Assembly (NCBI GenBank): GCA_036250195.1
Contig: JAVHZZ010000012.1
Location: 89,236,591-89,300,590, forward strand
Direction: 5' to 3'
DNA length: 64,000 nt
DNA from: Mixophyes australis
Lineage: Eukaryota; Chordata; Amphibia; Anura; Limnodynastidae
How positions within the stretch are numbered: the first letter of the stretch is position 1; the number at the start of each line of letters is the position of its first letter. The position numbers were made by a program, and so were the translations under genes. The notes under the pieces are model-generated. The model did no database searches and had not been told where the DNA came from. It worked only from the letters and a program-made list of their open reading frames with translations. Below are positions 1 to 14,430 of this stretch, piece by piece.

Positions 1-2660
1 ATTGAATCATGAATTGAATCATAAATCATGAATCATGAATCATAAATTGAATCATAAATTATGAATCAATACATGAATCATGAATCAATACATAAATCAT
101 GAATTGAATCATAAATCATGAATTGAATCATGAATCATGAATCATGAATCATTAATTGAATCATGAATCATGAACTGAATCATGAATCATGAATCATGAA
201 TTATGAAATGAATCATGAATCATGAATCAAATCATGAATCATGAATCATGAATTGAATCATGAATCATGAATCATGAATTGAATCATGAATCATTAGTCG
301 AATCATGAATCATGAATCATAAATTGAATAATGAATCATTAGTCGAATCATGAATCATGAATCATAAATTGAATCATAAATTGAATCATGAATCCTTAGT
401 CGAATCATGAATCATGAATCGAATCATGAATCATGAATCATAAATTGAATCATGAATCATGAATCATGAATCATGAATTGAATCATGAATCATTAGTCGA
501 ATCATGAATCGAATCATGAATCATGAATCGAATCATGAATCATAAATCGAATCATAAATCGAATCATGAATCATGAATCATGAATTGAATCCTAAATCAT
601 GAAATGAATCATGATTTGAGTCATGAATCATGAATCATAAATCGGATCATGAATCATGAATTGAATCATAAAACATGAATCGAATCATGAATCATGAATC
701 ATGAAATGAATCATGAATCATGAATTGAATCATGAATCAATGAACATGAATTGAATCATAAAACATGAATCAAATCATGAATCATGAATCATGAATTGAA
801 TCGTTAATCATGAATCGAATCATAAATTGAATCATGAATCGAAACATGAATTATGAATCATTAATTAAATCATGAATCATGAATCATGAATAGAATCATG
901 AATCATGAATCGAATCATGAATCATAAATCATGAATGAATCATGAATCATGAATTCAATCATAAATTCAATCATGAATCATGAATTATGAATGAATCATG
1001 AATCATGAATTGAATCTTGAGTCACGAATCGAATCATGAATAATAAATTGAATCATGAATCATGAATTGAATCATAAATCATTAATCATGAATAATGAAT
1101 TGAATCATAAATTATGAATCAATACATGAATCATGAATCAATACATGAATCATGAATCATGAATTGAATCATGAATCATGAATTGAATCATGAATCATAA
1201 ATCATTAATTGAATCATTAATCATGAATTGAATCATGAATCATGAATCATTAATCATGAATTGAATCATGAATCATGAATCATTAATCATGAATTGAATC
1301 ATGAATCATTAGTCGAATCATGAATCATGAATCATAAATTGAATTATGAATCATTAGTCGAATCATGAATCATAAATTGAATCATGAATCATTAATCGAA
1401 TCATGAATGATGAATTGAATCATGAATCATGAATTGAATCATGAATCATGAATTGAATCATGAATCACAAATCATGAATCACAAATCATGAATTGAATAA
1501 TGAATTGAATCATGAATCATGAATTGAATCATGAATCATGAATTGAATCATGAATAAAATAATGAATAATGAATTGAATCATGAATCATGAATTGAATCA
1601 TGAATTGAATCATGAATCATGATTCGAATCATGAATCACAAATCATGAATTGAATCATGAATCATGAATCATGAATTGAATCATGAATCATGAATCATGA
1701 ATTGAATCATGAATCATGAATCATGAATTAAATCATGAATCATAAGTCGAATCATAAGTCGAATCATGAATCATAAATCATGAATTGAATCATGAATCTT
1801 GAATCATGATGTGAATCATGAATCAGGAATTGAATCATGAATCATGAATTGAATCATAAATCATTAATCATGAATAATGAATTGAATCATAAATTATGAA
1901 TCAATACATGAATCATGAATCAATACATGAATCATGAATCATGAATTGAATCATGAATCATGAATTGAATCATGAATCATGAATCATAAATCATTAATTG
2001 AATCATTAATCATGAATTGAATCATGAATCATTAATCATGAATTGAATCATGAATCATGAATCATTAATCATGAATTGAATCATGAATCATTAGTCGAAT
2101 CATGAATCATGAATCATAAATTGAATCATGAATCATTAGTCTAATCAAGAATCATGAATCATAAATTGAATCATGAATCATTAATCGAATCATGAATCAT
2201 GAATTGAATCATGAATCATGAATTGAATCATGAATCATGAATTGAATCATGAATCATAAATTGAATCATGAATCACAAATCATGAATCACAAATCATGAA
2301 TTGAATCATGAATTGAATCATGAATCATGAATTGAATCATGAATCATGAATCATGAATTGAATCATGAATCATGAATTGAATCATGAATAAAATAATGAA
2401 TGATGAATTGAATCATGAATCATGAATCATGAATTGAATCATGAATTGAATCATGAATCATGATTCGAATCATGAATCACAAATCATGAATTGAATCATG
2501 AATCATGAATCATGAATTGAATCATGAATCATGAATCATGAATCATGAATTGAATCATGAATCATGAGTCAAATCATAAGTCGAATCATGAATCATAAAT
2601 CATGAATTGAATCATGAATCTTGAATCATGATGTGAATCATTAATCAGGAATTGAATCAT
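1..2660 (+). repeat. Family A satellite block, left side (HOR about 0.78-1.05 kb)
   Basis: Higher-order repetition is shown by rare words in constant order. A pair of AATACATG words 19-20 bp apart begins at about 68, 1121 and 1903, giving spacings of 1,053 and 782 bp. AATAAAATAATG occurs at 1553 and 2387 (834 bp), and GATGTG at 1808 and 2630 (822 bp). TTAGTCG words and paired AATCACA heptamers (about 1463 and 2271) also belong to this family. The copies differ from each other by many single substitutions and by gain or loss of whole 5- or 7-bp units, so this block looks older than the central one. The same word set returns at 56.6-64 kb. The right edge is where these markers stop. Confidence 0.85.
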
Positions 2661-5213
2661 GAATCAAATCATGAATCATTAATCGAATCATGAATCATGA
2701 ATTGAATCATGAATCATGAATCATGAATTGAATCATGAATTGAATCATGAATCGAATCATGAATCATGAATCGAATCATGAATCATGAATCATGAATTTA
2801 ATCATGAATCATGAATTTAATCATGAATCATGAATCATAAATTTAATCATGAATCATGAATTGAATCATGAACTGAATCATGAATCGAAACATAAATTAT
2901 GAATCATGAATTAAATCATGAATCATGAATCGAGTCATGAATCATGAATAATGAATTGAATCATGAATCATTAATCGAATCATGAATTGAATCATAAATC
3001 ATAAATAGAATCATGAATCAGAAATCATGAATTGAATCATGAATTGAATCTTAAATTGAATCATGAATCAAGCATCGAATCATGAATCATGAATTGAATC
3101 ATGAATCATGATTCAAATCATGAATCATATTATGAATCATGAATCGAATCATGAATCATGAATTGAATCATGAATCACAAATCATGAATTGAATCATGAA
3201 TCATGAATTGTATCATGAATCATGAGTCGAATCATGTATTGAATCATGAATCATAAATCATGAATTGAATCATGAATCATGAATTGTATCATGAATCATG
3301 AATTGAATCATGAATCATGAATTGAATCATGAATCATGAATTCAATCATGCATCTTGAATCACGAATCGAATCATGAATAATGAATTTAATCATGAATCA
3401 TGAATCATGAATTGAATCATGAATCATAAATCATGAATTGAATCATGAATCATGAATCACGAATTGAATAATGAATCACGAATTGAATCATGAATCATGA
3501 ATCATGAATTGAATCATGAATTGAATCATGAATAATGAATCGAATCATGAATCATGAATTGAATCATGAATCATGAATTGAATCATAAATTCTGAATTGA
3601 ATCATGAATTGAATCATGAAACATGAATCAAATCATGAATCATGAATCATTAATTGAATCATGAATCATGAAATTAATCATGAATTGAATCATGAATTGA
3701 ATTATGAATCATGAATTATGAAATGAATCATGAATCATAAATTAAATCATGAATCATGAATCATAAATTGAATCATGAATCATGAATCACGAATTAAATC
3801 ATGAATCATGAATTATGAAATGAATCATGAATCATGAATTAAATCATGAATTGAATCATTAATCATGAATCATGAATTGACTAATGAATCATGAATCATG
3901 AATTGAATCATGAATCATAAATTGAATCATGAATCATAAATTGAATCATGAATCATGAAATGAATCATGAATCATGAATTGAATCATGAATCATGAATCA
4001 TGAAATGAATCATGAATCATGAATTATGTATTGAATAATGAATTGAATCATGAATCGAATCATGAATCATGAATTGAATCATAAATCATGAATCATGAAT
4101 CATGAATTGAATCATGAATCATGAATTAAATCATGAATCATAAATTGAATCATGAATCATGAATTGAATCATGAATCATGAATTGAATCATGAATCCAAT
4201 CATGAATCATGAATCAAATCATGAATCATGAATTGAATATTGAATCATGAATCATGAATTGAATCATGAATCATGAGTCGAATCATGAATCATGAATCAT
4301 GAATTAAATCATGAATCATTAATCGAATCGTGAATCATGAATTGAATCATGAATCATGAATTGAATCATGAATCATGAATTGAATCATGAATTGAATCAT
4401 GAATTCTGAATTGAATCATGAATTGAATCATGAAACATGAATCGAATCATTAATCATGAATCATGAATTGAATCATGAATCATGAGTCGAATCATGAATC
4501 ATGAATCATGAATAGAATCATAAATCGAATCGTGAATCATGAATTGAATCGTGAATCATGAATCGAATCATAAATTGAATCATGAATCATGAATGGAATC
4601 ATGAGTCATTAATCGAATCATGAATCATGAATCATGAATTGAATCGTGAATCATGAATCGAATCATAAATTGAATCATGAATCATGAAATGAATCATGAA
4701 TCATGAATTGAATCATGAATCATGAATTGAATCGTGAATCATGAATCGAATCATAAATTGAATCATGAATCATGAATCATGAATCGAATCATGAATCATG
4801 AATCATGAATTGAATCATAAATCATGAATCATGAATCATGAATTGAATCATGAATCACGAATCAAATTATGAATCATGAATTAAATCATGAATCAAATCA
4901 TGAATCATGAATTGAATCATGAATCATAAATAGAATCATGAATCACAATTCATGAATCATGAATTGAATCATGAATTGAATCATGAATCATGAATCAAAT
5001 CATGAATCATGAATCATGAATCGAATAATGAATCAAGAATCATGAATCGAATCAAGAATCATGAATTGAATCATGAATCATTAATCGAATCATGAATCAT
5101 AAATTGAATCATGAATCGAATCATGAATCATGAATCGAATCATGAATTGAATCATGAATCATTAATCGAATCATGAATTGAATCATGAATCAAGAATTGA
5201 ATCGTGAATCATG
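2660..5213 (+). repeat. Divergent satellite stretch with weak higher-order structure
   Basis: This is the same 5/7 unit language, but few marker words recur in order, and by eye I find no consistent kilobase HOR. One local echo is the word TTCTGAATTG at about 3600 and 4404, 804 bp apart, in similar contexts (followed by AAACATG units). AATCGTG heptamers, typical of family B, become common from about 4,320 onward. The stretch therefore looks like a transition between families A and B, or an old part of the array no longer homogenised. It holds no gene and no insertion. Confidence 0.7.
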
Positions 5214-5308
5214 AATCCTAAATCGGATCATGAATCCTAAATCGGATCATGAATCCTAAATCGGATCATGAATCCTAAATCGGATCATGAATCCTAAATC
5301 GGATCATA
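5214..5308 (+). repeat. Clean 19-bp minisatellite, five copies
   Basis: Five consecutive 19-bp units, each AATCCTA + AATCG + GATCATG, occupy 5214-5308. The first four are identical as read, and the fifth ends in GATCATA. The unit has the common 7+5+7 architecture but carries two rare marks: CCTA in the first heptamer and the GGATC junction. The marker ATCGG therefore recurs at exactly 5222, 5241, 5260, 5279 and 5298. Elsewhere ATCGGATCATG occurs once per kilobase-scale HOR, so this is a very local, probably recent amplification by replication slippage or short unequal exchange. Confidence 0.95.
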
Positions 5309-6340
5309 AAACATGAATCATGAATTGAATCATGGAGCGAATCATAAATCATGAATTGAATCATGAATCATGAATCATGAATTGCATCTTGCTACATGAA
5401 TCATGAATTGAATCTTGAATCATGAATCGAATTGTGAATCGAATCATGAATCATGAATTGAATCATGAATCGAATCATGAATCATGAATCGAATCATGAA
5501 TCATTAATCGAATCATGAATTGAATCATGAATCATGAATCGAATCATGAATCATGAATCTTGAATCGAATCATGAATCATGAATTGAATCCTAAATCATG
5601 AAATGAATCATGAATTGAATCATGAATCGAATCATAAATTGAATCATGTATCATGAATCATGAAATGAATCATGAATCATGAATTGAATCATTAATCATG
5701 AATCGAATCATGAATTGAATCATGAATCATGAATCGAATCATGAATCATGAATCGAATCATGAACCGAATCATGAATGGAATCATGAATCATTAATCGAA
5801 TCATGAATCCTGAATCATGAATTGAATCGTGAATCATGAATCGAATTATTAATCATGAATCATGAATTGAATCATGAATCATGAATTGAATCATGAATCA
5901 AGAGTCGAATCATGAATCATAAATCATGAATTGAATCATAAATCTTGAATCATGAATTGAATCTTGAATCATGAATAATGAATTGAATCATGAATTGAAT
6001 TATGAATCATGAATTGAATTATGAATCATGAATCGAATCATGATTCATGAATCGAATCATGAATCATGAATTGAATCATGAATCGAATCGTGAATCATGA
6101 ATTGAATCGTGAATCATGAATCGAATCATAAATTGAATCATGAATCATGAATGGAATCATGAATCATTAATCGAATCATGAATCATGAATCATGAATTGA
6201 ATCGTGAATCATGAATCGAATCATAAATTGAATCATGAATCATGAATCATGAATCGAATCATGAATCATGAATCATGAATCATAAATTGAATCATGAATC
6301 GAATCTTGAATCATGAATCATGAATCATGAATTGAATCAT
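5309..6340 (+). repeat. Family B satellite, proximal segment (copy of about 7.4-7.7 kb)
   Basis: A variant of the CTTGCTTC word (CTTGCTAC) appears near 5388. A run of distinctive units starting at AGAGTCG (5901) is repeated starting at 7445, 1,544 bp downstream. Both copies go through AATCTTG heptamers, AATAATG, two GAATTATG words, a GATTCATG word and then AATCGTG pairs, in the same order. This shows a dispersed or deletion-interrupted duplication of a few hundred bases. No gene is visible. Confidence 0.75.
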
Positions 6341-9300
6341 GAATCATGAATTAAATCATGAATCAAATCATGAATCAAATCATGAATCATGATTCGAATC
6401 ATGAATCATGATTCGAATCATGAATCATAAATAGAATCATGAATCACAAATCATGAATCATAAATAGAATCATGAATCACAAATCATGAATCATGAATTG
6501 AATCATGAATTGAATCATGAATCGAATAATGAATCAAGAATCATGAATCGAATCAAGAATCATGAATCGAATCATGAATCATGAATCGAATCATGAACTG
6601 AATCATGAATGGAATCATGAATCATAAATCAAATCATGAATCCTGAATCATGAATTGAATCGTGAATCATGAATCGAATCATAAATTGAATCATGAATCA
6701 TGAAATGAATCATGAATCATGAATTGAATCATGAATCATGAATTGAATCGTGAATCATGAATCGAATCATAAATTGAATCATGAATCATGAATCGAATCA
6801 TGAATCGGATCATGAATCATGAATTGAATCATAAAACATGAATCGAATCATGAATCATGAATTGAATCATGAAGCGAATCATAAATTGAATCATGAATCA
6901 TGAATCGAATCTAGAATCATGAACTGAATCATGAATCGAATCATGAATCATGAATCATGAATCATGAATTTAATCATGAATTATGTATTGAATCATGAAT
7001 CGAATCATGAATCATGAATCATGAATTGAATCATGAATCATGAATTAAAACATGAATTGAATCATGAATCATGAATCGAATCATGAATCATTAATCAAAT
7101 CATGAATCATGAATTGAATCATGAATTGAATTATAAATCATGAATCATGAATTGAATCATGAATCATGAATCGAATCATGAATCATTAATCGAATCATGA
7201 ATTGAATCATGAATCGAATCATGAATCGAATCATGAATCATAAATAGAATCATGAATCACAAATCATGAATCATGAATCATGAATTGAATCTTGAATTGA
7301 ATCATGAATCGAATCATGAATCATGAATCGAATCATGATTCATGAATCGAATCATGAATCAAGAATCATGAATCGAATCATGAATCATGAATTGAATCAT
7401 GAATCATTAATCGAATCATGAATCATAAATTGAATCATGAATCAAGAGTCGAATCATGAATCATAAATCATGAATTGAATCATAAATCTTGAATCATGAA
7501 TTGAATCTTGAATCATGAATAATGAATTGAATCATGAATTGAATTATGAATCATGAATTGAATTATGAATCATGAATCGAATCATGATTCATGAATCGAA
7601 TCATGAATCATGAATTGAATCATGAATCGAATCGTGAATCATGAATTGAATCGTGAATCATGAATCGAATCATAAATTGAATCATGAATCATGAATTGAA
7701 TTATGAATCATGAATCAAATCATAAATCATGAATTGAATCATGAATCATGAAATGTATCATGAATTGAATCATGAAACATGAATTGAATCATGAATCATG
7801 AATTGAATCATGAATTATGAATTGAATCATGAATTGAATCATGAATCGAATCATGAATCGAATCATGAATTGAATCATGAATCTTGAATTGAGTCATGAA
7901 TCATGAATTATGAATGAATTATGAATCATGAATTGAATCATGAATCATGAATCATGAATGAATCATGAATCATGAATTGAATCATGAATCTTGAATCACG
8001 AATCGAATCATGAATAATGAATTGAATCATGAATTGAATCATGAATCATGAATTGAATCATGAATCTTGAATCACGAATCGAATCATAAATAATGAATTG
8101 AATCATGAATTGAATCATGAATCATGAATTGAATCATGAATCATGAATCAAATCATGAATCATGAATCAAATCATGAATCATGAATCATTAATTAAATCA
8201 TGAATCGAATCATGAATCACAAATCATGAATTGAATCATGAATCATGAATCATGAATTGAATCATGAATCATAAATTAATTCATGAATCGAATCATGAAC
8301 CTCGAATCATGAACCATGAATCATGAATTGAATCATGAATCATGAATCGAATCATGAATCATGAATCGAATCATGAATTGAATCATGAATCATGAATCAT
8401 GAATCATGAATTAAATCATGAATCAAATCATGAATCATGAATTGAATCATGAATCATGATTCGAATCATGATTCGAATCATGAATCATAAATAGAATCAT
8501 GAATCACAAATCATGAATCATGAATCATGAATTGAATCATGACTTGAATCATGAATCATGAATCAAATCATGAATCATGAATCATGAATCGAATCATGAA
8601 TCAAGAATCATGAATCATGAATCGAATCATGAATCATGAATCATAATTTGAATCATGAATCATTAATCGAATCATGAATCGAATCATGAATCATGAATCG
8701 AATCATGAATCATGAATCGAATCATGAATCGAATCATGAATTGAATCATGAATCATTAATCGAATCATGAATTGAATCATAATTTGAATCATGAATCATT
8801 AATCGAATCATGAATCATAAATTGAATCATGAATCGAATCATGAATCGAATCATGAATCGAATCATGAATTGAATCATGAATCATTAATCGAATCATGAA
8901 TTGAATCATGAATCATGAATCATAAATCGGATCATGAGTCATGAATTGAATCATAAAACATGAATCGAATCATGAATCATGAATTGAATCATGAATCGAA
9001 TCATGAATCATGAATTGAATCATGAAGCGAATCATAAATCATGAATTGAATCATGAATCATGAATTGAATCATGAATCATGAATTGAATCATGAATCATG
9101 AATTTAATCTTGCTTCATGAATCATGAATTTAATCTTGCTTCATGAATCGAATCATGAATCGAATCATGAATCATGAATCATTAATCGAATCATGAATCA
9201 TGAATTGAATCATGAATCATGAATCATGAATCATGAATTGAATCATGAATCATGAATCTAATCATGAATCATGAATCATGAATTGAATCCTAAATCATGA

Positions 9301-12300
9301 AATGAATCATTAATTGAATCATGAATCATGAATCGAATCATAAATTGAATCATGTATCATGAATCATGAATTGAATTATGAATCATGAAATGAATCATGA
9401 ATCGAATCATGAATTGAATCATGAATCATGAATCGAATCATGAACCATGAATTGAATCATGAATCATGAATTGAATCATGAATGGAATCATGAATCATTA
9501 ATCGAATCATGAATCATGAATTGAATCGTGAATCATGAATTGAATCATGAATCATGAATTGAATCATGAATGGAATCATGAATCATTAATCGAATCATGA
9601 ATCATGAATTGAATCGTGAATCATGAATCGAATCATAAATTGAATCATGTATCATGAAATGAATCATGAATCATAAATTGAATCATGAATCATGAAATGA
9701 ATCATGAATTGAATCATGAATCATGAAATGAATCATGAATCATGAATTTAATCATGAATCGTGTATTGAATCGTGTATTGAATAATGAATTGAATCATGA
9801 ATCGAATCATGAATCATGAATTGAATCATGAATCATGAATCGAATCATGAATCATGAATTAAATCATGAATCAAATCATGAATCATGAATTGAATCATGA
9901 ATCATGATTCGAATCATGAATCGAATCATGAATCATAAATAGAATCATGAATCAAATCATGAATCATGAATCGAATCATGAATCAAGAATCATGAATCAT
10001 GAATCATTATTTGAATCATGAAGCGAATCATAAATCATGAATTGAATCATGAATCATGAATCATGAATTGAATCATGAATCATGAATTGAATCATGAATC
10101 ATGAATTTAATCTTGCTTCATGAATCATGAATTGAATCTTGAATCATGAATCGAATCATGAATCGAATCATGAATCATGAATCATGAATTGAATCATGAA
10201 TCGAATCATGAATCATTAATCGAATCATGAATTGAATCATGAATCATGAATTGAATCATGAATCATGAATCATGAATTGAATCATGAATCATGAATCATG
10301 AATCTAATCATGAATCATGAATCATGAATTGAATCCTAAATCATGAAATGAATCATGAATTGAATCATGAATCATAAATCGAATCATAAATTGAATCATG
10401 TATCATGAATTGAATCATGAATCATGAATCATGAATTGAATCATGAATCATGAATCATGAATCTAATCATGAATCATGAATCATGAATTGAATCCTAAAT
10501 CATGAAATGAATCATGAAATGAATCATGAATCATGAATTGAATTATGAATCATGAAATGAATCATGAATCGAATCATGAATTGAATCATGAATCATGAAT
10601 GGAATCATGAACCATGAATTGAATCATGAATCATGAATGGAATCATGAATGGAATCATGAATCATTAATCGAATCATGAATCATGAATTGAATCGTGAAT
10701 CATGAATCGAATCATAAATTGAATCATGAATCATGAAATGAATCATGAATCATGAATTGAATCATGGATCATGAATTGAATCATGAATCATGAATTGAAT
10801 CGTGAATCATGAATCGAATCATAAATTGAATCATGAATCATGAAATGAATCATGAATCATAAATTGAATCATGAAATGAATCATGAATCATGAATTGAAT
10901 CATGAATCATGAAATGAATCATGAATCATGAATTTAATCATGAATCATGTATTGAATAATGAATTGAATCATGAATCGAATCATGAATCATGAATTGAAT
11001 CATGAATCATGATTCGAATCATGAATCGAATCATGAATCATAAATAGAATCATGAATCAAATCATGAATCATGAATCATGAATCGAATCATGAATTTAAT
11101 CTTGCTTCATGAATCATGAATTGAATCTTGAATCATGAATCGAATCATGAATCGAATCATGAATCATGAATCATGAATTGAATCATGAATCGAATCATGA
11201 ATCATTAATCGAATCATGAATTGAATCATGAATCATGAATTGAATCATGAATCATGAATCATGAATTGAATCATGAATCATGAATCATGAATCTAATCAT
11301 GAATCATGAATCATGAATTGAATCCTAAATCATGAAATGAATCATGAAATGAATCATGAATCATGAATTGAATTATGAATCATGAAATGAATCATGAATC
11401 GAATCATGAATTGAATCATGAATCATGAATGGAATCATGAACCATGAATTGAATCATGAATCATGAATGGAATCATGAATGGAATCATGAATCATTAATC
11501 AAATCATGAATCATGAATTGAATCGTGAATCATGAATCGAATCATAAATTAAATCATGAATCATGAAATGAATCATGAATCATGAATTGAATCATGGATC
11601 ATGAATTGAATCATGAATCATGAATTGAATCGTGAATCATGAATCGAATCATAAATTGAATCATGAATCATGAAATGAATCATGAATCATAAATTGAATC
11701 ATGAAATGAATCATGAATCATGAATTGAATCATGAAATGAATCATGAATCATGAATTTAATCATGAATCATGTATTGAATAATGAATTGAATCATGAATC
11801 GAATCATGAATCATGAATTGAATCATGAATCATGATTCGAATCATGAATCGAATCATGAATCATAAATAGAATCATGAATCAAATCATGAATCATGAATC
11901 GAATCATGAATTGAATCATGAATCATGAATCAAATCATGAATCATGAATCGAATCATGAATCAAGAATCATGAATCATCAATCAAGAATCATGAATCATG
12001 AATCGAATCATGAATCATGAATCATGAATTGAATCATGAATCATTAATCGAATCATGAATCATAAATTGAATCATGAATCGAATCATGAATCGAATCATG
12101 AATCGAATCATGAATCATGAATCGAATCATGAATTGAATCATGAATCATTAATCGAATCATGAATCATGAATCATAAATCGGATCATGAATCATGAATTG
12201 AATCATAAATCATAAATTGAATCATAAATCATAAATTGAATCATGAATCATGAATCATGAATCAAATCATGAATCATGAATTGAATCATGAATCGAATCA

Positions 12301-12750
12301 TGAATCATGAATCGAATCATGAATCATGAATCATGAATTTAATCATGAATTATGTATTGAATCATGAATTGAATCATGAATCGAATCATGAATCATGAAT
12401 CATGTATTGAATCATAAATCATGAATCATGAATCATGAATTAAAACATGAATTGAATCATGAATCATAAATCGAATCATGAATCATTAATCAAATCATGA
12501 ATCATTACTTGAATCATGAATTGAATAATAAATCATGAATCATGAAATGAATCATGAATTGAATCATGAATCATTAATCGAATCATGAATCATGAATTGA
12601 ATCATGAATTGAATCATGAATCATGAATTGAATTATGAATCATGAAATGAATTATGAATCATGAAATGAATCATGAATCGAATCATGAATTGAATCATGA
12701 ATCATGAATGGAATCATGAACCATGAATTGAATCATGAATCATAAATAGA
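6340..12750 (+). repeat. Family B long segment, copy 1 of a roughly 9-9.9-kb-offset duplication
   Basis: Rare words here reappear in the same order at about 16.1-21.7 kb: TTAAAACATG at 7045 and 16906; AACCTCG at 8298 and 17926; CTTGCTTC at 9109 and 18888, and at 10112 and 19865; ACCATG after GAATGG at 10611 and 20435. The offset wanders between about 9,628 and 9,861 bp, which means many whole-unit indels. Beyond about 11.1 kb the offset drops to about 8,940-8,990 bp (12440 and 21375; 12720 and 21681). This copy carries one extra 0.83-kb subrepeat, visible as the ACCATG marker at both 10611 and 11441. CTTGCTTC appears twice, 26 bp apart, at 9109 and 9135, a small local duplication. Confidence 0.85.
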
Positions 12751-12779
12751 ATCATGAATCAAATCATGAATCATGAATC

Positions 12780-14430
12780 GAATCATGAATCAAGAATCAT
12801 GAATCATGAATCATTATTTGAAACATGAAGCGAATCATAAATCATGAATTGAATCATGAATCATGAATCATGAATTGAATCATGAATCATGAATTGAATC
12901 ATGAATCATGAATCATGAATCTAATCATGAATCATGAATCATGAATTGAATCCTAAATCATGAAATGAATCATGAATTGAATCATGAATCATGAATCGAA
13001 TCATAAATTGAATCATGTATCATGAATCATGAAATGAATCATGAATCATGAATTGAATTATGAATCATGAAATGAATCATGAATCGAATCATGAATTGAA
13101 TCATGAATCATGAATGGAATCATGAACCATGAATTGAATCATGAATCATGAATGGAATCATGAATGGAATCATGAATCATTAATCGAATCATGAATCATG
13201 AATTGAATCGTGAATCATGAATCGAATCATAAATTGAATCATGAATCATGAAATGAATCATGAATCATGAATTGAATCATGGATCATGAATTGAATCATG
13301 AATCATGAATTGAATCGTGAATCATGAATCGAATCATAAATTGAATCATGAATCATGAAATGAATCATGAATCATAAATTGAATCATGAAATGAATCATG
13401 AATCATGAATTGAATCATGAATCATGAAATGAATCATGAATCATGAATTTAATCATGAATCATGTATTGAATAATGAATTGAATCATGAATCGAATCATG
13501 AATCATGAATTGAATCATGAATCATGATTCGAATCATGAATCGAATCATGAATCATAAATAGAATCATGAATCAAATCATGAATCATGAATCATGAATCG
13601 AATCATGAATTGAATCATGAATCATGAATCAAATCATGAATCATGAATCATGAATCGAATCATGAATCAAGAATCATGAATCATCAATCAAGAATCATGA
13701 ATCATGAATCGAATCATGAATCATGAATCATGAATTGAATCATGAATCATTAATCGAATCATGAATCATAAATTGAATCATGAATCGAATCATGAATCGA
13801 ATCATGAATCGAATCATGAATCATGAATCGAATCATGAATTGAATCATGAATCATTAATCGAATCATGAATCATGAATCATAAATCGGATCATGAATCAT
13901 GAATTGAATCATAAATCATAAATTGAATCATAAATCATAAATTGAATCATGAATCATGAATCAAATCATGAATCATGAATTGAATCATGAATCGAATCAT
14001 GAATCATGAATCGAATCATGAATCATGAATCATGAATTTAATCATGAATTATGTATTGAATCATGAATTGAATCATGAATCGAATCATGAATCATGAATC
14101 ATGTATTGAATCATAAATCATGAATCATGAATCATGAATTAAAACATGAATTGAATCATGAATCATAAATCGAATCATGAATCATTAATCAAATCATGAA
14201 TCATTACTTGAATCATGAATTGAATAATAAATCATGAATCATGAAATGAATCATGAATTGAATCATGAATCATTAATCGAATCATGAATCATGAATTGAA
14301 TCATGAATTGAATCATGAATCATGAATTGAATTATGAATCATGAAATGAATTATGAATCATGAAATGAATCATGAATCGAATCATGAATTGAATCATGAA
14401 TCAGTAATCGAATCATGAATCATGAATTGA
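12780..14430 (+). repeat. Tandem HOR copy (about 1.69 kb) of 11.1-12.75 kb
   Basis: The block repeats the preceding 1.7 kb: ACCATG after GAATGG at 11441 and 13126 (1,685 bp) and TTAAAACATG at 12440 and 14139 (1,699 bp). The intervening order is the same, including AATGG units, the GGATCATG word, GTATTGAATAATG, AATCATA-AATAG pairs, AATCAAG pairs, the CGGATCATG word and CATTACTTG. The copies differ mainly by whole-unit gains or losses. The high similarity suggests a more recent event than the 9-kb duplication. Confidence 0.85.

Noticed and set aside
5385..5400. GC-containing word CTTGCTAC as the edge of a transposon
   Set aside because: It is one base from the CTTGCTTC family marker and lies within normal unit context on both sides.
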